A stretch of 64,000 nt of DNA from Membranipora membranacea (lineage: Eukaryota; Bryozoa; Gymnolaemata; Cheilostomatida; Membraniporidae), in the NCBI GenBank assembly GCA_914767715.1, contig OU612072.1, positions 12,400,001 through 12,464,000 of the forward strand. Reading direction: 5' to 3'. Below, in pieces: positions 9,912 through 19,699 of the stretch (within the stretch, counting starts at the first letter, position 1; every line of letters starts with the position of its first letter). The position numbers were made by a program, and so were the translations under genes. The notes beneath the pieces are model-generated. The model was given only the letters and a program-made list of their open reading frames with translations, searched no databases and had not been told where the DNA came from.

Positions 9912-10310
9912 ATGGTACTGGCACACCGTTCATCCCAGCTAGGTCCTAGTGGAATTGAATGTGTCATACCAGAGATCTGCTGTGGGTTTGCACACCCTAT
10001 ATGTGGTGAACAAAAATCCTTCTCTACTCCTTATATAAAAAGAGTAGCGGAATTCAGGCGAGCAAAGTTTGAGTACCACTGGTTCCATCACCTGAACTCA
10101 CGATGGGATAACATTCAATTGAAGACTATCAACCTATCAACCTCCATTTATCAGAAGTCTATCTGTAAAGCCTTTGTGCCTGTTATTAGGGTCGATGCTA
10201 TCTTTAGGGATAGCCCTATGTACAACGATCTCGCACAAAATAATTTTGCACACGATCACTCCTATAGTAAAATCACATTTAGTGACAACGGGTTTTCACT
10301 TGGAGCCTAG
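9912..10310 (+). CDS. Unrecognised 132-residue open frame
   Basis: An ATG-initiated frame with no motif I recognise, no signal peptide and no membrane segment. It begins just past repeat copy D and ends shortly before a hairpin at 10355-10391. It could be an exon or a decayed transposon frame, or chance in AT-rich DNA. It is listed because it is the longest open frame of the left part that does not overlap an identified repeat or gene. No function is proposed. Confidence 0.15.
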   Translation: MVLAHRSSQLGPSGIECVIPEICCGFAHPICGEQKSFSTPYIKRVAEFRRAKFEYHWFHHLNSRWDNIQLKTINLSTSIYQKSICKAFVPVIRVDAIFRDSPMYNDLAQNNFAHDHSYSKITFSDNGFSLGA

Positions 10311-10354
10311 CATTTAGGGGCTATATTGCTAAAAGTTAGGCACAAATTATGGAG

Positions 10355-10391
10355 TTCTGATTGGTCGAAAATTCTATACGACCAATCAGAA
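10355..10391. repeat. Perfect 13-bp inverted repeat
   Basis: Arms TTCTGATTGGTCG (10355-10367) and its exact complement (10379-10391) flank an 11-base loop. Each arm contains a CCAAT/ATTGG word. A third copy of TTCTGATTGGT lies at 11268-11278, so these may be ends of a small transposon rather than promoter boxes. Confidence 0.65.
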
Positions 10392-11576
10392 ACCTCATAT
10401 ATGTCCTAATGATGGTCACGATCTAGGAAGCGTTGTATATAAACAAGTTTAATCGTCGATGGCTCTCTTTCCATCTCAATTTGAGTATAGTAGATAACGC
10501 TATTGCTGCTGGCAAAACTTCTAAAGAAAGAAAGAATGCCAGTACTCCATGGATTGAAAAGGACACTGCGTTTCATACCCAAGAATTGTCTGACAATTAT
10601 GTACAATTCTAGAATTGTTTGACACTGACCTATATATCATTACCCAACCAGCAACCATTATTGTGTAATTAACCCTGCCTGCTATATAAATTACATTCAT
10701 TATTGCTATTGTATAGTTATAGTATAAACTGTGCTCTGTGCTTTTAGTTGATTTCGCTGCTCAAATCTTGGACTATAACTCTCAAAACATACTAGCGGAT
10801 AGATCTTGACGCTGCCGATCCACTCATATATGTCGAATAAACATAATAGCTACAGCAGAGCAGATATATTCAATTTAAAAAACTGCAACAGCAATGGATT
10901 TCAAATTATCAACAAACAGATCTTAGACACTATATCTCAAACTAGTGCAATTAAAGGATTGGCCACTAACTGCATTCAAATACAGTAAGGTCGGGTAATG
11001 TAACCACACGGCTTGTTGGTGAACAGGCCTGGATAAATTTAGGATACAAAACACAGATTTTAGCCATGTCAGTATTTAGCTGCCCAGGCAATATAATGAT
11101 CAAGAAATGTGCACATTATATGTTACATGCTAATGCCCTCCCACCACAATGCACAGACCTGACCACAGACCACAGCTGTCCTACTAACTTCCTCAAAACA
11201 AAACATTATGATACATTTCTGTCTGCCATAATAATAAGAAGTTGCATCGACTGGTGGGAAAGAAGAATTCTGATTGGTTAACTATTTGTCAGATCGTTTC
11301 TAATTGGATGATAATTTTACGTGGTTGTAACGAGGCAAACAACTGACAAGGACAATACATTGAGCTCAACAATTTTATATGTCTCTTCTGAGGTCGAATA
11401 TTGTTAATAAAAATAAGAGTTATATAGTCGCTAGCGTGTTACAACTGAGTTAGTATGTATGTTCACTCATGAGCCACCTGCCTATAGAATTTGGAAACAA
11501 TGCCTTTATTATAACTGCGGTATGCTTGACTAAGTTTTAACCACTTATGGACATTAACCACGTGGCTACAATACGC
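10392..11576. other. Intergenic, possible remnant element
   Basis: Short open frames on both strands (10406-10606 minus, 10806-10988 plus, 11066-11281 plus) carry no recognisable domain. TTCTGATTGGT at 11268-11278 repeats the arm of the inverted repeat at 10355-10391, which could make 10379-11278 a roughly 0.9-kb element with 11-bp inverted ends. No target-site duplication was identified. Confidence 0.3.
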
Positions 11577-12190
11577 GACCTTACGGTACCTGGGAACCAC
11601 AATAGATCAAGAGGGAGGATGCGGAAATAGAAATTGCAACGAGGATAGAGAAGGCATGGAAGATATGGAGAGAGCTGACAGGAGTGCTTTGCGATAAGAA
11701 AATTCCCACCAAGCTCAAGGTTCTGTTGTACAAGTGGCAATAAAACCTACACTGATGTATGGAAATGAGATCTGGCCACTGACTCAAAGACAAGATAAGT
11801 GCAACTGAGATGAGAATGCTCTGACACATTTATAATATAGACTGGGAAGAGCATAAAACAAATGAGAGTATAAGGGAGGAGGCCAAAATAGAAGCGATTG
11901 CGATAGGTATGAGGGGGAGACGTCTTCAATGGTATGTACATGTACGCAGGAGAGATAGGGAGGAAGATATTAGAATGGTGGCTGAGATGAGAATACAGGG
12001 AAAGAGAAACAGAGGGAGGCCAAAGAAAAGATGGATGGATACAGTGAAGGATGACATGCTGAGATGGGGCCTCTCAGATGAAGATGTTGATGAATGAATC
12101 AGATGGCATTCTCTGATAGAACTTGGTGCCCTGCAGGACCGCCACCCATCCCGGAACACGCGGACTAGGTGAAAAAGGTGAGGTGAGAAA
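11577..12190 (+). mobile_element. Non-LTR retrotransposon fragment, copy 2 (5'-truncated)
   Basis: Same family as the copy at 3838-5245, in opposite orientation. It begins within the YLGTTIDQEGG region and keeps only the C-terminal end, with GRPKKRW near 12010-12035 and the shared 3' end near 12190. Relative to copy 1 it has a deletion and frameshift near 11600-11630, a one-base loss near 11735, an eight-base loss near 11795 and a TGA in place of an Arg codon near 11822. Both copies carry a TGA directly after DVDE (12097-12099 here). 5' truncation is typical of LINE retrotransposition. Confidence 0.85.
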
Positions 12191-13039
12191 TTGTGTCTGA
12201 GACTTTGGCAACAGGGATCTGAAAGCTGCTAAAATTAATGCTGGAGTTGTCAATACTATACAAAACACCTAACATACGGGACTCTAACCAGAAGAAAATA
12301 CAATAAAAGATTCATTCAGCGGTGAAAGTGTTTCCCAGCTATTTTAAATTTGAATTATATAATAACCTTTCATATTTCACCAACTATCTCCAATTCTCAT
12401 ATATTCATACCCATAGTCGTCAATGTACATACCATCTCACAGTCATTCATGTATAATGGGGTTTTTCACCCACTCACAACACTATTATTTTGTCAATCAC
12501 TTGAAACAAAAGTTCAAGCATTTTATTTTGACGAAGAGAGTTCCAAAATATATGTACAGTTGATCAATTATTAGCTGTTATTGACTCTATGTATGGTGCA
12601 TGATGCTTATAGTAAAGAGATTATGTTGTGGATGTAACGATATAAAAAATCAGCATTGGGGTAGAAATGTCAAATTTTGGCGTATTGGGTAAAGCATTTC
12701 ATAACGTAATATAACATTAAAATATTATAACGTAATATAACGCTATATAACATAACATTATTATTGGTGGTTTGCTGATTGTAAACTAGGAACATCCAAC
12801 CCGTTTTTAATATTTACGTACAAAAATACAATCATCTACTGCTCGACCACAAAAAACAAGACTAGGCAATGTGATAACAAAACTTTAGAACGACTCGGAT
12901 TAATATATTGCTAATAAAATCCATAACCGTTGCTGTATCATTGCTTGCTTATGACCACTTGGTAGTTTAACAAAACCAAATTTGAGTTCCATTGACATTA
13001 CTGTTTATAGATTATCACGCTAAAGTAGTTGTTATAGTT
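12191..13039. other. Intergenic or 3' UTR, AT-rich
   Basis: Lies downstream of the pyruvate carboxylase stop on the minus strand. Candidate poly-A hexamers on that strand are ATTAAA at 12806-12811 and AATAAA at 12522-12527, about 400 and 690 bases past the stop; neither is proven. The 15-base word ATAACGTAATATAAC occurs twice, at 12701-12715 and 12727-12741. No gene is recognised. Confidence 0.35.
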
Positions 13040-13044
13040 GATAA

Positions 13045-13207
13045 AAAAAGAGACCACGCATATACATATATACTCATACACATATACTCATAAACACATA
13101 TACTCATATACGCATATACTCATAAACGTATAAACTAGTATACGCATTTACTCATATATGCATATAGGTGTAAACACGTATACACATATACTCATATATG
13201 CATATAC
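13045..13207. repeat. AT-rich minisatellite beside the pyruvate carboxylase stop
   Basis: Imperfect tandem copies of a unit close to CATATACTCATA, with variants such as CATATACGCATA and GTATAAACACG. The run ends immediately next to the stop codon at 13209-13211, so it forms the start of the 3' UTR. Its alternating purine-pyrimidine character makes length variation likely. Confidence 0.75.
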
Positions 13208-13208
13208 A

Positions 13209-13393
13209 CTACTCGATATCGATGAGAAGGTCGCCAGCCTCGAGTTTTTGACCAGAGTTGATGTGTATTTTCTTGACGAGGCCGGAGGTTGGAGCAGACA
13301 CAGTCATCTCCATCTTTATGGCTGACAGGATTACAAGATGGTCGCCCTTCTCGACTCTATCTCCTTCTTTTATACTTATGTCTATTACTTGTC
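13209..13393 (-). CDS. PC: Pyruvate carboxylase, last coding exon (biotin carrier domain)
   Basis: Encodes the final 60 residues plus the second and third bases of a split Gly codon, ending in TAG. This is the biotin carboxyl carrier domain of pyruvate carboxylase, the mitochondrial enzyme that makes oxaloacetate from pyruvate, bicarbonate and ATP. The biotin-accepting lysine is the AAG codon at 13314-13316 within SAIKMEM. Most family members have AMKM, so the residue before the lysine is Ile instead of Met. The acceptor is TTACAG next to 13394, and the frame joins the previous exon as CCA-G/GA-CAA. The open frame continues into the intron, but family alignment places the exon start at QVIDI. 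The C terminus LLIDIE matches the family's usual ending. Confidence 0.93.
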
Positions 13394-14059
13394 CTGTAAT
13401 TGGATGAAACACGTGTGGATAACTGTGTCAAGTATAAACATGAGCAAGATAAGTACAAAAAGGTGACCATATGCATTATCATGATTATTATGCAAAATGC
13501 AATATTGCAATACATTATGATCATTACGCAATATGCAATATGAACTAGCGTATTCCACTATTATCATTATGCAATTACCGTAATGCGCTATCATTACAAT
13601 GTGGAGCCAAACCGCCAAAGATTGAACCATCTTCTAAGTATGAGTTGAAATATACAAGGTAGATTGAGGGCACACATTCCATAGTTGCATCATCGAAAAT
13701 CTTATACAGACCTAATGATTATATACTATTATATTATATTATATCATATACTTTTATCATATATTCCAATTATATCCATTATATTCATTTATTTACATTC
13801 CCTTATGTTTTATATTTGTTTACATTATACATGTTTCATGCTTAGGTCCAGACATTTATACAACAAATAAAAAAGACAAAGCTGCTCTCTGCAGCTACGC
13901 GTTTGAGACTGCGAACTTTGGCCTTGACAATATAAACATGATGGATGGATTTTCATCTTTGGATTGATACATCAGAATGTAATTTTAAGGTTTGTAATTC
14001 AAATAATGAATGTGTGTAAAATAAAAGAACAAATAAATAATACAACAACTTGTCCCTAC
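13394..14059 (-). other. Pyruvate carboxylase intron (last)
   Basis: Bounded by GTAGGG at the donor (14059 downward) and TTACAG at the acceptor. It contains repeated words of the form TGCATTATCAT and GCAATATGCAATATG at 13470-13590, and TATATTATAT-type runs at 13720-13800. No embedded gene was seen. Confidence 0.8.
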
Positions 14060-14123
14060 CTGGCATAGGAGCACCAACAGAGCCTTTAACTCCCTTCAAA
14101 GCTTTAGGATGGAATGACATCGT
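14060..14123 (-). CDS. PC: Pyruvate carboxylase exon (linker before biotin domain)
   Basis: Sixty-four bases encoding TMSFHPKALKGVKGSVGAPMP plus the first base of a Gly codon. The FHPKAL and GAPMP words are hallmarks of the hinge that leads into the biotin carrier domain. A pyrimidine tract and TAG precede it on the minus strand, and GTAGGG follows. It starts in phase 0 and ends in phase 1. It is too short to find as an open frame alone and was located by homology and splice sites. Confidence 0.92.
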
Positions 14124-14825
14124 CTAAAAAAAAATTAAACAGAGGAATAAGTAGTAAGTCAGCGAGGTAAACAACCGGTATTATAGTAGAAGTGGGAAAG
14201 AGTTAATTAATGTCTCCAAATACATAGCTGCTTTGTAATCACTTTGCTGGATCAGACCACAAACACAAAAGCCATACATAAAATTTATATAATCTAAAAG
14301 TAAACATTTATTAGTTTTCTGAGCAAGCTGCATAGCATAGGTAGATACACCAGCTAGCATGCATCATAAACTGACTCGGTGACAATCACTATGGATATAG
14401 CATTTAGGTCAACATCCGCTCGCATTGGTTCGCGTTTACTCATTCAAATTGGGGAGCCACATTTATACGGATCGGATGTAGATGAATAGATAGAGTGCTT
14501 AGTGACAATTACTTCAATGCGGGAGGCCCGGCAGTTTTTTTTAAAGTTTTGTCATCATGGAAACCTAAGCATGCTTCATTTGATTCTGGAGTGGACCACT
14601 CATTCGAAGCATTGGACCATAGTGATTGGGTTTTAGCAGGCTTGGGAAGATTTCTGATTTTGTAGATCTTCAATATGTGAAGAGCTAATATATAATAAGA
14701 CTTGAATTGATTCAAATTGAAAACTAGTCAGAGAGCGGTATTTCACCATGGCTGTTGTGCATGCTTTTATCTAGGCCAAAAAGGAAGTATGGACCATGTA
14801 AATAAAGAATAATACAGCTACTTAC
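14124..14825 (-). other. Pyruvate carboxylase intron
   Basis: Donor GTAAGT, acceptor TTTTTTTTAG. Open frames inside it (for example 14509-14715) have no recognisable content. No structured repeat was noticed. Confidence 0.8.
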
Positions 14826-14969
14826 AGATGACTTTGCTTTGTCGTCTACAAATATAGTCCTCATATAACCATTCACCTCGAAGAAGACCTCTCGGGTATC
14901 TTTACTTGCATCCAGATCTCCGCGCGCCAAAGTTTTGATATTTAATGTTTTGCCTTTTTCGGTCTCGAC
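14826..14969 (-). CDS. PC: Pyruvate carboxylase exon
   Basis: Forty-eight codons, phase 0 at both ends, from VETEKGKTLNIK to DDKAKSS. It corresponds to the part of pyruvate carboxylase just ahead of the biotin domain, with the family words VE.E.GKTL and VFFE.NG. Acceptor TTTCAG and donor GTAAGT are both consensus. The frame extends upstream of 14969 into non-homologous intron sequence, so the exon start is set by the splice site. Confidence 0.93.
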
Positions 14970-15455
14970 CTGAAATCGAGAAAATGGTAATAATTTTCGA
15001 TTGTGCGGGAAAATAGAATAAAAAAACACTCTCTAGATGACTTGAGACACTGGTGATCGACTCACAGTGTATATGCAGTAATATCTTGATGATGAAGACA
15101 AAATCGACAAATTGTCCTTATCACCTGCCCATATTGGTCTTTGTCCTGAAGAAATAAGGAATCCCATTTTTATTTGTTAAAGGAGGGAGCAACTTCCAAT
15201 CAGTTGTTACCTAGGCCCAAATCCTTGATGAATTTGAACAGTTTGGCACAAATGATACAAAAATTTATGAATCAAAGAGAACTTTGATGATAGAAAATAC
15301 ATGTCATAAGTAAACTACACTATAAACTGATAATATTTAACTGTAAAATTCACATTATCTTTTCAAGGTCGAGAACTCGTTTACTGACAATACAAAAAGT
15401 CCTCAGACTATTACTCTACTCTAAGTAGTCTGAGGAATTTTTCCCGCACACTTAC
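14970..15455 (-). other. Pyruvate carboxylase intron with hairpin
   Basis: Donor GTAAGTG, acceptor TTTCAG. It contains an inverted repeat at 15394-15442 that begins 13 bases after the 5' splice site; this is listed separately. Nothing else was recognised. Confidence 0.8.
15394..15442. repeat. Intronic hairpin next to a splice donor
   Basis: Arms 15394-15410 and 15426-15442 are complementary at 16 of 17 positions around a 15-base loop; the core CCTCAGACTA / TAGTCTGAGG is perfect. In the minus-strand transcript the stem would start 13 bases past the donor. It may be a mini-element insertion or a structure affecting splicing. Confidence 0.7.
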
Positions 15456-15557
15456 ATCGGTCTCCTCAGCTATATTTGGTCCGACTAGGAAGAGTCTTGT
15501 ATCGAGCTTCTCTACCGGGCCGTAAGTCTCTCGGAAAGTAGTGAAATCATCAAACAC
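15456..15557 (-). CDS. PC: Pyruvate carboxylase exon
   Basis: Thirty-four codons, phase 0 to phase 0, including the FRETYGPVEKLDTRLFL stretch and ending GPNIAEETD. The words YGP, L.TRLFL and GP.IAEE are strongly conserved in eukaryotic pyruvate carboxylase, in the region joining the carboxyltransferase part to the biotin domain. Acceptor TTTGTAG, donor GTAAGTG. Confidence 0.92.
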
Positions 15558-16566
15558 CTACAAATCAGTAGCGATATCAAAGAGGATGAAAATCAATAAT
15601 AGGCATAAAGATGCTTCATATCAGTATTTAACACTGACTCATTTCCATAATGAGCTATGCATCAGATTTTCTGAGCAGCGAACGAAGCTTATCAATGATG
15701 ATGTATCAAGTCAGTTCACCAGCAAATAACTTGATCTGAGATAACATTGGCCATTATTAGCCATGGATTCATTTGGGATATTTAGACATAAACCATGATA
15801 CCTCCTGAACCCTAGGTCCCAAACCCAACAAATGCCATGTTTGGAGAGTCTGGATCGGCCATTTGTTGGGATTTTCAAATCTTGAGTTGTATCCAGTCTA
15901 TTGCCATGCATACATTCTACAGAAGTAGATTTTGTTTAGTTGAGCTTGTTCAGAAGTGACTTAATGTTATCTAGCACCAACTTGTACTCTCTTAGTTTAG
16001 AGTTTATATACTGCATTGAGGTTGAATTTCAACTGGCAAGCCAGAAGTTTGCCATTTCAAGCATGTGTGAAAATGTGAGTATTCCTACTGCGCACACATT
16101 ACTCCACTAGGGTAGAATCAGGCATGTGATTGAGGAGCAATATTAAGTCACACTGACAAGTCCAAAAAGACACACATCCCTTCACTTTAGTGCAATCTTC
16201 ATGATACAAGTTACTTTGAATCATTCAAAGTTAGCTCTGCGCCTAGTACCACTATCCTAGCCCTGGCCCCTGGCACGCTGCTACCTTTTTGATTTGGGGA
16301 GTAAACCAAAAGAGTGGCGGCATGACAAGGCTACCACCAACCAGTCTCCTAGCCTCCGCAATATCAGAGACCCTCTAGAACTGCATTTTTGTTTGTTGGA
16401 ATTCTCCCTTGATAATATGGTACTTTAGGTCACACTTTGCCATCCTAACTCAGTCAGTCGTAATATGTTATTTAAATTGTGTGCATCACAGGGCTGAGAT
16501 TGCAGTACATTGTGCTGCGAATCTTGTGACCTTGACATATCTAGTGACCTTTTGACCTTGACATAC
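15558..16566 (-). other. Pyruvate carboxylase intron
   Basis: About 1 kb with donor GTATGT and acceptor TTTGTAG. It contains three TGACCT (AGGTCA) words close to the donor, listed separately. Open frames inside it are not supported as coding. Confidence 0.8.
16527..16561 (-). promoter_or_regulatory. Cluster of nuclear-receptor-type half sites
   Basis: The minus strand reads AGGTCA three times (complements at 16527-16532, 16545-16550 and 16553-16558). The first and third are the extended TCAAGGTCA form bound by ERR/SF-1-type receptors. The second and third form a direct repeat with a 2-base spacer. The cluster lies 5 bases from a splice donor, so it could be chance. Regulatory function is inference only. 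Confidence 0.3.
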
Positions 16567-16713
16567 CTTAGGATACAGAGCAGCACTCATAACATCTTCC
16601 TCACTGAACTTTGTCTCGTGTTTCCCCTCCAAGTCTTCCTTGAATGAGTCAGAGTCTAAAGCTTCTAGTGACTCTCCTGGTCGACCTTCTATTGTGGCGG
16701 CTCCCTTCAGTAT
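16567..16713 (-). CDS. PC: Pyruvate carboxylase exon
   Basis: Forty-nine codons, phase 0 to phase 0, starting ILKGAATIEGRPGESL and ending SAALYPK. EGRPG and the EEDVMSAALYP stretch match the conserved C-terminal region of pyruvate carboxylase. Acceptor TTAACAG, donor GTATGT. Confidence 0.93.
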
Positions 16714-17221
16714 CTGTTAACAAAAATAATAATACCATTATTATAGTAATATTAATACACAATATTATCATAATACAATTATTAAATATTTTGATATATA
16801 ATACTTATACTGTTATACTTAGCGGTATCTGTGAAAACAAATAATACCATCTTTATGGTAATAATATAAATAATATTATGACAAAAATACTATTTTTTAT
16901 TATTAACTTTTAATTTTAATATTAATTTTATTATATCAGCATGAATCACAGCTGAGCTAACTGTTGGAAAATTATAGAGAATAATTCAATAATTTTGCCT
17001 CAAAGTAATAAAAAAACGTGTCAAATGAAACATTGACCAGTGTACAGAATCCAAGATTTTCCGATGATGAATTCCCAAAGCATGCCCAGCATACCATCCC
17101 TATTCTCCTTAGAATTGAAAAATTCAACAAAACGCAAACGTCTGACAAAGGTGTACTTCTCTTATGTAAGTATACAGGGTTTGTATCCTCTGTAGTAATA
17201 TAAGTAGGACAGTACTCTTAC
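16714..17221 (-). other. Pyruvate carboxylase intron, AT-rich
   Basis: Donor GTAAGAG, acceptor TTAACAG. The stretch 16720-16940 is dominated by ATAAT/ATTAT words, a low-complexity region. No other feature. Confidence 0.8.
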
Positions 17222-17401
17222 CTGATCTCTGAGTGGTTGTGGGAATCCCTCATCGGGAATACCAATGTAGCCCTGCATAAACTCCACCACAGAACCAGGG
17301 AAGGATAACTCTGCAGCCTGATCGATAACTTGCTGTTTGCTCAGGTTGTTTTGTACCATAAACTGAGCCAAATCTCCAACAATCTTTGAGGAGGGTGTCA
17401 C
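17222..17401 (-). CDS. PC: Pyruvate carboxylase, most upstream exon in the window
   Basis: Sixty codons, phase 0 to phase 0, beginning [17 protein letters not shown] and ending GFPQPLRDQ, with the conserved words [11 protein letters not shown] and GYIG.P. In family members this follows the LGDLIK stretch of the carboxyltransferase domain, roughly 900 residues after the protein start. The acceptor on the minus strand is ATTTTAG. The preceding exons are not in the 546 bases before the satellite array, nor anywhere else I can see in the window. The gene is therefore interrupted here by the array or by an assembly break. Confidence 0.94.
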
Positions 17402-17946
17402 CTAAAATCATGTGAGAGTATACTCAAATGACATCCATCTTGGTTTTGAACTGATATATCAACTACAGCATAAATGTTAACGTAACGGCATCATTTGAAT
17501 GTAGATAATAAGAAGTTGCGATTATAGACAACAACAAAATTAAAATTCGAATAATTCACACTCAAAATCGACTTATTTCATGTGTCACATGTAGGATGTC
17601 CGATCGTCCATGTCCTTCATTGTGTTTCATTAACACCCATCTAGGGTCACTCTGCCTGCAGGATAGCCTTGTGACATAGTCTATCTCTGCAGCACAGCGG
17701 TGGTGGCGCTGCCTTCCATCAAGAAAGGCAACTCCCAGGGTTCAAGGTTACGAGATATCAAAACCAGTGTTCCATTCAGGCCCAAATAATTCTAATTTAT
17801 GGGTTTCAATTGTTTTCCGAATTTTGGTACTCAGACTAGGTGAAATAGTTCAAGCCCTTTGCTGCAGAGACGAACGTATGCCTCAACAGTTCGCACATGC
17901 GGAGAGTGATCTAGGGCAACAATTTTACCTTGACTATGTCTCCAAG
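17402..17946 (-). other. Intron remnant between the gene and the satellite
   Basis: Sequence upstream of the first visible pyruvate carboxylase exon. I looked for the exon that should precede it (carboxyltransferase end) and found none. The stretch shows no satellite similarity, so the array edge near 17,947 is abrupt. Confidence 0.6.
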
Positions 17947-18379
17947 AATTAGCAAATAATTGGGCAGAATTCTTTACTCGCTTAGAAACGCTTGAAACAC
18001 TGTTTTGAGGTTCGAAATGACCCGTTATCTCATATGAAATGTTAGCTCACTGCGACGATGCGTATTCTGTCGAGATATTTTGTAAGAAATCGACAAAATC
18101 GATAGATGCGGTCCAGGGGAAATTAGCAAATAATTGGGCATAATTCTTTACTCACTTAGAAACGCTTGAAACACTGTTTTGAGGTTCGAACTGACGTCCC
18201 TATATCTCATATGGAATATTAGCTCACTGCGACGATGCGTATTCTGTCGAGGTTTTTTGCAAGAAATCAACAAAAATCGATAGGTACTCTCCTGGGGAAA
18301 ATAGCCAATAATTCGGCAGAATTCTTTACTCGCTCAGAAACGCTTGAAACACTGTTTTTAGGTTCGAACTGACGTCCCT

Positions 18380-18397
18380 ATATCTCATATGAAATAT
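18380..18397. repeat. Example of the monomer near-palindrome
   Basis: ATATCTCATATGAAATAT reads the same on both strands apart from one pair, centred on CATATG. It recurs once per monomer in most of subfamily A and is broken in subfamily B. Confidence 0.8.
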
Positions 18398-19699
18398 TAG
18401 CTCACTGCGACGATGCGTATTCTGTCGAGATATTTTGTAAGAAATCGACAAAAATCGATAGGTACGGTCCTGGGGAAATTAGCCAATAATTGGGCATAAT
18501 TCTTCACTCCCTCAGAAACGCTTGAAACACTGTTTTGAGGTTCGAACTGACGTCCCTATATCTCATATGAAATATTAGCTCACTGCGTCGATGCGTATTC
18601 TGTCGAGATATTTTGTAAGAAATCGACAAAAATCGATAGGTACGGTCCTGGGGAAATTAGCCAATAATTGGGCATAATTCTTCACTCCCTCAGAAACGCT
18701 TGAAACACTGTTTTGAGGTTCGAACTGACGTCCCTATATCTCATATGAAATATTAGCTCACTGTGACGATGCGTATTCTGTCGAGGTATTTTGCAAGAAA
18801 TCGACAAAAATCGATAGGTACGGTCCTGGGGAAATTAGCCAATAATTGGGCATAATTCTTCACTCCCTCAGAAACGCTTGAAACACTGTTTTGAGGTTCG
18901 AACTGACGTCCCTATATCTCATATGAAATATTAGCTCACTGCGACGATGCGTATTCTGTTGAGGTATTTTGCAAGAAATCGACAAAAATCGATAGGTACG
19001 GTCTTGGGGATATTGGCCAATAATTAAGCAGAATTCTTTACTCGCTTAGAAATGCTTGAAACACTGTTTTGAGGTTCGAACTGACGTCCCTATATCTCAT
19101 ATGAAATATTAGCTCACTGCGACGATGCGTATTCTGTCGAGATATTTTGTAAGAAATCGGCAAAAATCGATAGGTACGGTCCTGGGGAAATTAGCCAATA
19201 ATTCGGCATAATTCTTCACACCCTCAGAAACGCTTGAAACACTGTTTTGAGGTTCGAACTGACGTCCCTATATCTCATATGAAATATTAGCTCACTGCGA
19301 CGATGCGTATTCTGTCGAGATATTTTGTAAGAAATCAACAAAAATCGATAGGTACGGTCCTGGCGAAATTAGCCAATAATTGGGCAGAATTCTTTACTCA
19401 CTTAGAAATGCTTGAAACACTGTTTTGAGGTTCGAACTGACGTCCCTATATCTCATATGAAATACTAGCTCCCTGTGACGATGTGTTTTCTGTCGAGATA
19501 TTTTGTAAGAAATCGACAAAAATCGATAGGTACGGTCCTGGGGAAATTAGCAAATAATTGGGCAGAATTCTTTACTCCCTCAGAAACGCTTGAAACTCTG
19601 TTTTGAGGTTCGAAATGACGTCCCTATATCTCATATGAAATATTAGCTCCCTGTGACGATGCGTATTCTGTCGAGATATTTTGTAAGAAATTGACAAAA

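Noticed and set aside
3838-12190. Composite mobile element flanked by two inverted retrotransposon copies
   Set aside because: The copies have different 5' truncations and different internal lesions, and non-LTR elements do not move as composites. Two independent insertions explain it better.
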